The notes under the pieces are model-generated. The model made no database searches. It was not told where the DNA came from and was given only the letters and a program-made list of their open reading frames with translations. From Clostridiales bacterium (GTDB lineage Bacteria; Bacillota; Clostridia; Acetivibrionales; RGIG10202): DNA of 39,936 nt. Positions 34,625-39,936 of the stretch are shown here, piece by piece. The position numbers and the translations under genes were made by a program. How positions within the stretch are numbered: position 1 is the first letter of the stretch; each line of letters starts with the position of its first letter. Where the stretch lies: the NCBI GenBank assembly GCA_017961515.1, contig JAGCXC010000047.1, forward strand, positions 1 through 39,936, written 5' to 3'.

Positions 34625-35015
34625 TGGTGGAGGCGAGGGGAGTCGAACCCCTGTCCGAAACTACATCCACACAAGCTTCTACGAGTGTATCCCATGATTT
34701 ATGATTCCCACAATATGCGTATCACAGGCAAAACACACATCACGGTAGCTTCATAATTTCTAACTAATCTCAAAGCTTTGATTAGTTAGGTGGAGTCGTT
34801 AACCTACCACAACCCGAGGCCTGTGTTTTTTTGACACCAATAATCTTCGGCAAACAGGTCCCAAAGAAATTGATGCAAGCAGAACTTAAGCTGCTTGAAG
34901 TACTAATTCATCATTATTAGCATTTATTATTATGTTCTCGTTTTTTAAGAGGCCAACGAGAATCCTCTACTCGCTACTCATGCTTCTGCAACCCCGTCGA
35001 AACCTTTACGCCCCC
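34625..35015 (-). ncRNA. ssrA: Transfer-messenger RNA
   Basis: Rescues stalled ribosomes by trans-translation. The 391-nt minus-strand RNA starts GGGGGCG (35015 on) and ends CGCCTCC-A-CCA (34625), which pair as the tRNA-like acceptor. The T-arm GGGGTTCGACTCCCC and the conserved 5' segment GGTTTCGACGGGG are present. The tag reading frame starts at GCT 34921 and stops with TAA at 34886, encoding ANNDELVLQAA. smpB lies 48 bases upstream on the same strand. Confidence 0.96.
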
Positions 35016-35063
35016 ATATACGTATCTTCATTTTTTATATTTACACATAACACTATGGGTATA

Positions 35064-35519
35064 TCATCTAAATCTTTCTTTTATACTTCTATCCATCTCT
35101 CTCTTTGCTTCTCGTTCTTTAATGTCTTCTCTCTTGTCGTATAGCTTCTTACCTCTAGCTACCGCCAAAGAAATCTTGACCTTCCCTCTAGCAAAATATG
35201 CTTTAAGTGGTACAAGCGCTAATCCTTTTTGCTGAACTAAACCTATTAACTTATTAATTTCTCTTCTGTGTAGCAAAAGTTTTCTATCTCTTAAAGGATC
35301 CTTATTAAATATATTACCCTTATCATACGGACTTATATGCATACCAACAATATAAACCTCACCATCTTTTATCCTAGCATAACTATCTTTTAGATTCGCA
35401 TTCCCACTACGGATAGACTTAACTTCTGTGCCTGACAACACAATACCAGTCTCGATAATCTCCTCTACAGAGTAATTATGTCTAGCCTTTCTATTTTGTA
35501 TCTCTATGCTACCACCCAT
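35064..35519 (-). CDS. smpB: tmRNA-binding protein SmpB
   Basis: Binds the tRNA-like end of tmRNA and carries it to stalled ribosomes. The 151-residue OB-fold protein shows [26 protein letters not shown] near the start, [21 protein letters not shown], and a basic C-terminal tail ([21 protein letters not shown]) that enters the mRNA channel. ATG start. The neighbouring ssrA gene confirms the pair. Confidence 0.98.
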   Translation of the reverse strand: MGGSIEIQNRKARHNYSVEEIIETGIVLSGTEVKSIRSGNANLKDSYARIKDGEVYIVGMHISPYDKGNIFNKDPLRDRKLLLHRREINKLIGLVQQKGLALVPLKAYFARGKVKISLAVARGKKLYDKREDIKEREAKREMDRSIKERFR

Positions 35520-35636
35520 TTCACATCACCTGGCTTTCAATAGCTTACGCTCTCCATAATACATTATTGCCCTCTTCTTGTCAAGATGCCAAAAAGCGAT
35601 ACATATGCACTACACATATATACCACTCCCAACAAT

Positions 35637-35712
35637 TGGTGGGCACTATAGGGCTCGAACCTATGACCCCCTGCTTGTAAGGCAGATGCTCTCCCAGCTG
35701 AGCTAAGCGCCC
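35637..35712 (-). tRNA. tRNA-Val (TAC), second copy
   Basis: Same cloverleaf as 114-189, with anticodon loop CTTACAA and encoded CCA (35637-35639). A single base difference makes the first anticodon-stem pair a T-G wobble instead of C-G. Confidence 0.96.
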
Positions 35713-35716
35713 ATAT

Positions 35717-35791
35717 TGGTGACCCATAGGGGATTCGAACCCCTGTTACCGCCGTGAGAGGGCGGTGTCTTAACCACTTGACCAATGGGCC
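35717..35791 (-). tRNA. tRNA-Glu (CTC)
   Basis: Minus strand: acceptor GGCCCAT pairs with ATGGGTC, anticodon stem CCGCC/GGCGG with loop CTCTCAC, giving anticodon CTC. T arm GGGGTTCGAATCCCC, encoded CCA. This is the minor isoacceptor that reads GAG. Confidence 0.96.
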
Positions 35792-35795
35792 ATTC

Positions 35796-35872
35796 TGGTA
35801 GCGGCGATTGGACTCGAACCAACGACCCTCCGGGTATGAACCGAATGCTCTAGCCAACTAAGCTACGCCGCC
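35796..35872 (-). tRNA. tRNA-Met (CAT), elongator type
   Basis: Minus strand: acceptor GGCGGCG, anticodon loop TTCATAC (CAT), T arm GGTTCGAGTCC, encoded CCA. The paired first base and close likeness to Bacillus elongator tRNA-Met argue against the initiator. A tRNA-Ile2 with modified CAT cannot be fully excluded from sequence. Confidence 0.93.
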
Positions 35873-36086
35873 TTACTATCCTCTCCTGAAGACTCGTTCA
35901 GTTTATCACGTTTCAATTTGCTTGTCAATATGTTTTTTTATGTTTTTATGTTTTTGTGTTACTAAATTAATTGCAAGTCATTGCCAAATGCCATACTTAG
36001 ATATTTAATTTTTTTGAATAAAATTTCTATCCCAGGCAATAATAATATTGACCTCACAAAATATACATTTTAACCCCCTTTAAAAT

Positions 36087-36118
36087 GGCACTCCTTCCTT
36101 ATCATAGGAAAGAGTGCC
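36087..36118 (-). terminator. Terminator-like hairpin after the SLH protein gene
   Basis: GGCACTC (36087-36093) pairs with GAGTGCC (36112-36118), extended by TTCC/GGAA inside. On the minus strand it is followed by ATTTTAAAG, a weak T-tract, about 30 bases after the stop codon at 36146. Confidence 0.65.
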
Positions 36119-36145
36119 GTTATATATTTGCATTATTTACTCTAC

Positions 36146-37849
36146 TTACTCAAATACAACTTCATCAAACAACAATGTCTTGTCTATATTTATAGAGTAT
36201 CCTCTCTTATCCACTGAGTCATAGCATGTTCCCTCTTGCTCAAGTTTTAATCTTATTGTTGATCCCTTTTCCGGTTTATTATCTAACTGCACAGTAAAGT
36301 TTTCTCTTCTACCTGCTGATATTCTTTGTCCATCTGCAATTTCAAATACTATGTCTCCTTCTAAACTAGTAGCCTTTGCTATTACATCCATGTTCTCATT
36401 TCTTAGTGTATACTCTCTACCACTAGATGAATTATACAATTCTCTCATTTTTATTTTTTTCATTAGCACTGCTTTTTGTCCCTGGTTTGAAAGTTCAAAT
36501 GCCGCTACAGTCACGTTATCTCTAGCTGTTGGATTTTTGCTATACGATGCCATTTCTGGTACTATATTAGATATTGCAATAATTCTCTTTCCATCTTCTT
36601 GACTAATTCTCTCACCTAATTTCTTCACAGCTATTCCTGTTCTTGATCCTGTTGCTTCAAATATAGTTGTTCCATCTCCTAAAAACAATTCTATTGTTCC
36701 TCCATATGGAGCTCCTTCAACTATTTTAGCGTATACAACTAAATCCTTCTCGGTTTGATCTGTTCCAATCATTGGGTTTAACACAAACGGCCTAGTTAAA
36801 TCAACTTCTCTTTTCCCTAATATATTGGCATATTTACTTGCAGCTGTACCGTTTATATTCGAGAAAGTTGCGTATACATTACCTTCACTATCTTCTATTG
36901 AATAATTTGATACATAAGCAGGATTTAATATTGAAGTTTGTCCTCCGTACTCAGCTGACAAATATATCTTATTCACATTAAGTGCCTCTCTACTTGAATT
37001 GGATAGTGTCCATTGTCCAAGCTTTACCGCTCCACTCGCTCTTTTTAATTCTATATCTTCGTTTGGTGCAATTGGGACAATCGATGGTGTTACAGTAGGC
37101 TTTAGTGTTACCACAGGCATAGTAGATTGAGCTGGTTCAATGCTTTCAACAGGCTTTGGTGTAACACTTTCAACAGGCTTTGGTTTTTCTACCAATCCAA
37201 ATTCTATAGCTACATCCAAATCAACCCTGCCTTGATCCACCAAATTCTGTATAACTGTTTTACCATGATTATTCGCTTTTAGTACTGCATATGACATTCC
37301 AACTACATCATCTCTTGTTAATGTATTTTTACTAAACATAATTTCCTGAGCCCTTGTTATTATACCTTCCGATTGCAATTTCCCCAATGCTTTATAGTAA
37401 TCGAATCCTGATATATCTAGCCTTTGTAACACAAGCGATGCATAATCTATTCCCTTTAAATCTCCTTGCGGCATAAAATAAAATCCGTCTTCTTTTTCAA
37501 TTCCTTTTATATATCCTTCACTTGTTGCGTACGCAACTTCTTTTTTGGCCCAATCACTTATTTCTTGCGCATCTATAAATTTTGCCAATGTCGCTCTAAC
37601 TTTTGATTCGCTCAACTTTTGAGCTTCATCTTCTTGACCAAATAACCTAATCAAAATTACTGCTGCCTGCTCTCTTGTTAGGTTCTGTTCTAGTTCTGGT
37701 TTGTATTCTGTCTCACTAACTCCTTTATACAATCCAAGATTGTACAATATTTTGGCCTCGCTCTCATAAGATAAACTAGCTGCAAATGATGGTACTATAC
37801 TAAAACACGCAATCAACGCAGCAAGAATATTTCTCAAATACTTCTTCAT
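36146..37849 (-). CDS. S-layer homology (SLH) domain surface protein
   Basis: 567-residue exported protein. A signal peptide (MKKYLRNILAALIACFSIVPSFAAS) is followed by three SLH modules at about 30-205 (YNLGLYKGV...LTREQAAVILIRLFG; AYATSEGYIKGI; LQSEGIITRAQ...LTRDDVVGMSYAVLK), which bind secondary cell-wall polymer. A Pro/Thr/Val-rich linker with KPVES repeats spans about 217-262. The C-terminal part (about 263-567) is beta-rich and appears to hold two similar Ig-like domains. The C-terminal 140 residues closely match the partial gene at 39510. ATG with GAGGGGAC; a promoter is seen at 37886-37914. Likely a cell-surface structural or adhesion protein; ligand unknown. Confidence 0.93.
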   Translation of the reverse strand: MKKYLRNILAALIACFSIVPSFAASLSYESEAKILYNLGLYKGVSETEYKPELEQNLTREQAAVILIRLFGQEDEAQKLSESKVRATLAKFIDAQEISDWAKKEVAYATSEGYIKGIEKEDGFYFMPQGDLKGIDYASLVLQRLDISGFDYYKALGKLQSEGIITRAQEIMFSKNTLTRDDVVGMSYAVLKANNHGKTVIQNLVDQGRVDLDVAIEFGLVEKPKPVESVTPKPVESIEPAQSTMPVVTLKPTVTPSIVPIAPNEDIELKRASGAVKLGQWTLSNSSREALNVNKIYLSAEYGGQTSILNPAYVSNYSIEDSEGNVYATFSNINGTAASKYANILGKREVDLTRPFVLNPMIGTDQTEKDLVVYAKIVEGAPYGGTIELFLGDGTTIFEATGSRTGIAVKKLGERISQEDGKRIIAISNIVPEMASYSKNPTARDNVTVAAFELSNQGQKAVLMKKIKMRELYNSSSGREYTLRNENMDVIAKATSLEGDIVFEIADGQRISAGRRENFTVQLDNKPEKGSTIRLKLEQEGTCYDSVDKRGYSINIDKTLLFDEVVFE

Positions 37850-37885
37850 CGCTTAACGTCCCCTCTCTTTTATAAAATCTATTTA

Positions 37886-37914
37886 AGTATACCATTTGAA
37901 TATCGACCAAACAA
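37886..37914 (-). promoter_or_regulatory. Putative promoter of the SLH protein gene
   Basis: Minus-strand TTGTTT (37914-37909), 17-base spacer, TATACT (37891-37886). Confidence 0.5.
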
Positions 37915-38009
37915 CCCTGTAACTAAATTGTAATATTTCTCAAGTCACCATATCAAGGCTCTTTGCATACATCTATTTATATCGAAAAAAAATTAGAGGG
38001 TGCATTCAA

Positions 38010-39089
38010 TTGATTACAATAAGTTTATGCATGATAGTAAAAAATGAAGAATCATGTCTCTCCAAATGTCTTGAATCCGCACGCGATTTAGTTGATGAAA
38101 TAATAATTGTCGACACTGGTTCCACTGACAAAACCAAAGACATCGCCCACATGTACACTGACAAAGTTTTTGATTTTACTTGGGTAAATGATTTTTCTAA
38201 AGCCCGTAATTTCTCGTTTTCAAAAGCATCTTGCGATTATCAAATGTGGCTTGATGCAGACGACTTTATCTCACCCGAAAATCAAAAAAAGATACTATAT
38301 TTGAAATCAAATTTAGACCCTAATATCGATATCGTAACCTTTAAATACAACACTAATTTTGATAATTTCGGCAACCCTACCCTAACATCTACAAGAGCGC
38401 GTCTCATGAAAAGAAATAAAAACTACTCTTGGAATGATCCCGTACATGAATATATACAACTTAGTGGCAACATACTTTATGTTAATAACATTTTTATTAC
38501 ACATGCCAAACAAGTACCTAGTACAGATAGAAATCTCAAAATATATGAAACTAATTTAAAAAACGGCATGACTTTAAGTCCACGCGGCAAATACTACTTT
38601 GCACGCGAACTAAAAAATCATAACCGTAACATCGAAGCTGTTTACTATTTTGAACAATTCTTACAAGAAGGCAAGGGCTGGAAAGAGGACAACATAGCCA
38701 CTTGTTTTAATCTAGCAATTTGCTATTTACTACTTAACGAACGTACAAAAATATTACCTATCTTAATTAAGAGCTTTGAATATGACTCTCCTCGTGCAGA
38801 AATAACTTGCCAGATAGGATATTATTTCATGCAGTGTGAAGACTACAAAACCGCACGCGATTGGTTTTTACTAACTACACGTCTTGACAATAAAGATATT
38901 ATGGGATTTAAATTAAATGATTACTGGTACTACATACCTCATATAGAACTTGCAGTGTGTTATTATAAGCTTGGTGATTTACATAATGCTATACATCATA
39001 ATGAAATAGCTGCCAAGTATAAACCCCAATCTGATGCTGTAATTCACAATAAAAACTTCTTTGAAAAAATATCCACAAAAGATGTATAA
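38010..39089 (+). CDS. Family 2 glycosyltransferase with TPR-like C terminus
   Basis: 359 residues. The N-terminal GT-A domain begins ISLCMIVKNEE, with DTGSTDKT at 35-42 (nucleotide-sugar site) and the metal-binding LDADD at 81-85. The C-terminal half (about 190-345) is helical with TPR-like units (NLAICYLLLNE, CQIGYYFMQCEDYKTARDWF, ELAVCYYKLGDLHNAIHHNE). No membrane segment, so a cytoplasmic transferase acting on proteins or peptides is likely. Start is TTG with AGAGGGTG 7 nt upstream. Only 56 bases separate it from the collagen-like gene, the probable substrate. Enzymes of this type often sit beside BclA-like genes in spore-formers. Confidence 0.92.
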   Translation: MITISLCMIVKNEESCLSKCLESARDLVDEIIIVDTGSTDKTKDIAHMYTDKVFDFTWVNDFSKARNFSFSKASCDYQMWLDADDFISPENQKKILYLKSNLDPNIDIVTFKYNTNFDNFGNPTLTSTRARLMKRNKNYSWNDPVHEYIQLSGNILYVNNIFITHAKQVPSTDRNLKIYETNLKNGMTLSPRGKYYFARELKNHNRNIEAVYYFEQFLQEGKGWKEDNIATCFNLAICYLLLNERTKILPILIKSFEYDSPRAEITCQIGYYFMQCEDYKTARDWFLLTTRLDNKDIMGFKLNDYWYYIPHIELAVCYYKLGDLHNAIHHNEIAAKYKPQSDAVIHNKNFFEKISTKDV

Positions 39090-39145
39090 CAATTTGACAA
39101 CTAATTTCATATACTGCAAGTAAATCAAAACAAAGGGGATTTACT

Positions 39146-39454
39146 ATGGCAAAAATAAACGATGATAGATGTAATAACAATCCTAACTACCCTCACTGTA
39201 TACCTTATCCATGGTGGGATGATAACCCTACTGGCATACCTGGACCTATGGGGCCTACTGGACCTATGGGACCTACTGGTGCCACAGGTGCTGCTGGATG
39301 CACCGGACCTACTGGAGCTACCGGTGCTACTGGACCTACTGGGCCTGTTCCTTCTCTAGCAATTGGCACAGTAACAACAGGGACAACTGCTGAAGTAACA
39401 TTAACTGAACAAGATGGAACTTATACAATAAATTTTGTTATTCCATCTAACTAA
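39146..39454 (+). CDS. Short collagen-like (BclA-type) protein
   Basis: 102 residues: a 29-residue N-terminal segment with two Cys and a WW pair, then 13 uninterrupted Gly-X-Y triplets (30-68; GPT, GPM, GAT and one GCT), then a short beta-prone C-terminal segment ([20 protein letters not shown]...) like a trimerisation tail. Eight triplets have Thr in the third position, the glycosylated position in Bacillus BclA. No Sec signal peptide, as in exosporium collagen-like proteins. AAAGGGG before ATG. Likely a glycosylated trimeric filament of the spore or cell surface; location is inferred. Confidence 0.92.
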   Translation: MAKINDDRCNNNPNYPHCIPYPWWDDNPTGIPGPMGPTGPMGPTGATGAAGCTGPTGATGATGPTGPVPSLAIGTVTTGTTAEVTLTEQDGTYTINFVIPSN

Positions 39455-39495
39455 TAAAGGAGGAGACTAGATAATCTCCTCCCCTCCTTTATTAT
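39453..39495. terminator. Bidirectional terminator between collagen-like gene and SLH paralogue
   Basis: AATAAAGGAGGAGA pairs with TCTCCTCC-(CCT)-CCTTTATT around a CTAGATAA loop. The A/T-rich flanks allow function on both strands; the genes converge here. Confidence 0.8.
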
Positions 39496-39509
39496 ATCAA
39501 CATATCATA

Positions 39510-39936
39510 TTAATCTTTAAAAACAGTCTCATCTAACAACAAACCCTTATCGATATCCATCTTATATCCTTGATCATCGCTTGAATCATAATATGTACCA
39601 TCCTGCATCAACTTTAACTGAATTGATGTGCTTTTTTCTGGCTTGTCATTTAGCTGTATAGTAAAAAGTTCACTACCTAATCCTGTTATCTTCTCTCCAC
39701 CGTTGCTAAGATAAAACACGATTTCTCCTTTATCGTTTGTTGTTGCTTGTCCCACTGTTTCCATCTCTTCATTTCTTAACGTATATGTTTTTTTTCCTGT
39801 CGAATTCATCAACTCTTTAAAACTAATTTGTTTTATCTTGATCGCCCTGTATCCTTTGTTCATAAAATTAACTCTCGCCACTGGCACATTTGCTCGAGCT
39901 AGTGGATCTCTTTGGTATGATCCCATCTCTGGCACA
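39510..39936 (-). CDS. C-terminal part of a second SLH-family surface protein (cut by window end)
   Basis: The frame is open to the window edge and encodes the last 142 residues of a larger protein. It aligns along its length with the C terminus of the SLH protein at 36146: PEMGSYQRDPLAR vs PEMASYSKNPTAR, YTLRNEEM vs YTLRNENM, QLNDKPEKSTSIQLKL vs QLDNKPEKGSTIRLKL, and similar endings (LLLDETVFKD vs LLFDEVVFE). The N-terminal part is outside the window, so SLH modules are inferred only from the paralogue. Confidence 0.9.
   Translation of the reverse strand, partial: VPEMGSYQRDPLARANVPVARVNFMNKGYRAIKIKQISFKELMNSTGKKTYTLRNEEMETVGQATTNDKGEIVFYLSNGGEKITGLGSELFTIQLNDKPEKSTSIQLKLMQDGTYYDSSDDQGYKMDIDKGLLLDETVFKD

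Noticed and set aside
35564..35857. 97-codon open frame on the minus strand
   Set aside because: It runs through tRNA-Val, tRNA-Glu and most of tRNA-Met; the reading (SYPEGRWFESNRR-like phrases) is the usual artefact of translating tRNA genes.
1..39936. CRISPR array, insertion sequence or prophage genes
   Set aside because: No spaced direct repeats with unique spacers, transposase, integrase or phage structural genes were found; the only sizeable direct repeats are inside the acidic protein gene and between the SLH paralogues.

Overview
The window is AT-rich DNA from a low-GC Gram-positive bacterium, most likely an anaerobic, spore-forming member of Clostridia. This rests on the housekeeping gene set and order (the rimP-nusA-ylxR-ylxQ-infB-rbfA-nrnA-truB-ribF block, pdxS-pdxT, the asd-dapA-dapB operon), strong AGGAGG-type ribosome binding sites, frequent TTG and GTG starts, S-layer homology (SLH) proteins and a collagen-like surface protein. 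I cannot fix the genus. Most genes lie on the minus strand.

Layout from left to right. Positions 1-189 hold the end of a tRNA cluster (a cut tRNA, Asp, Val; minus strand). Then come hslO (Hsp33), a GC-rich structured intergenic element directly after a cold-shock gene, and csp itself. A four-gene operon follows: an HPr-like protein without its catalytic histidine, uvrC, a metallophosphoesterase and a metallo-beta-lactamase-fold hydrolase. Next are pdxS-pdxT with a clear promoter, and a thioredoxin-reductase-like flavoprotein with a degenerate NADP site. A plus-strand cluster of three small unrecognised genes (8402-9402) may belong to sporulation. An unknown membrane protein and a secreted peptidoglycan-binding protein precede the plus-strand lysine operon asd-dapA-dapB, which has a near-consensus promoter and a terminator shared with the facing gene.

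The centre carries secG, rnr and a large ankyrin-repeat gene starting right after the rnr stop codon, then ftsZ (outside any division cluster), an anchored EndA-type nuclease with a C-terminal zinc-site domain, and a 12-gene collinear block (32808 down to 21131). That block runs from rimP through translation and RNA-modification genes, ribF, an inactive/active M16 peptidase pair and lgt, and ends at a long-stem terminator. Its leader holds a terminator-like hairpin that could mediate NusA control.

The right part contains an unusual internally repeated acidic protein, tmRNA (ssrA) and smpB, a Met-Glu-Val tRNA cluster, and a surface module. In that module an SLH protein and a second, truncated paralogue flank a plus-strand TPR glycosyltransferase and a short collagen-like protein. 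The most interesting items are this surface module, the candidate structured RNA after csp, the histidine-less HPr, the ankyrin gene attached to rnr and the repeat-built acidic protein. No CRISPR array, insertion sequence or prophage is visible.
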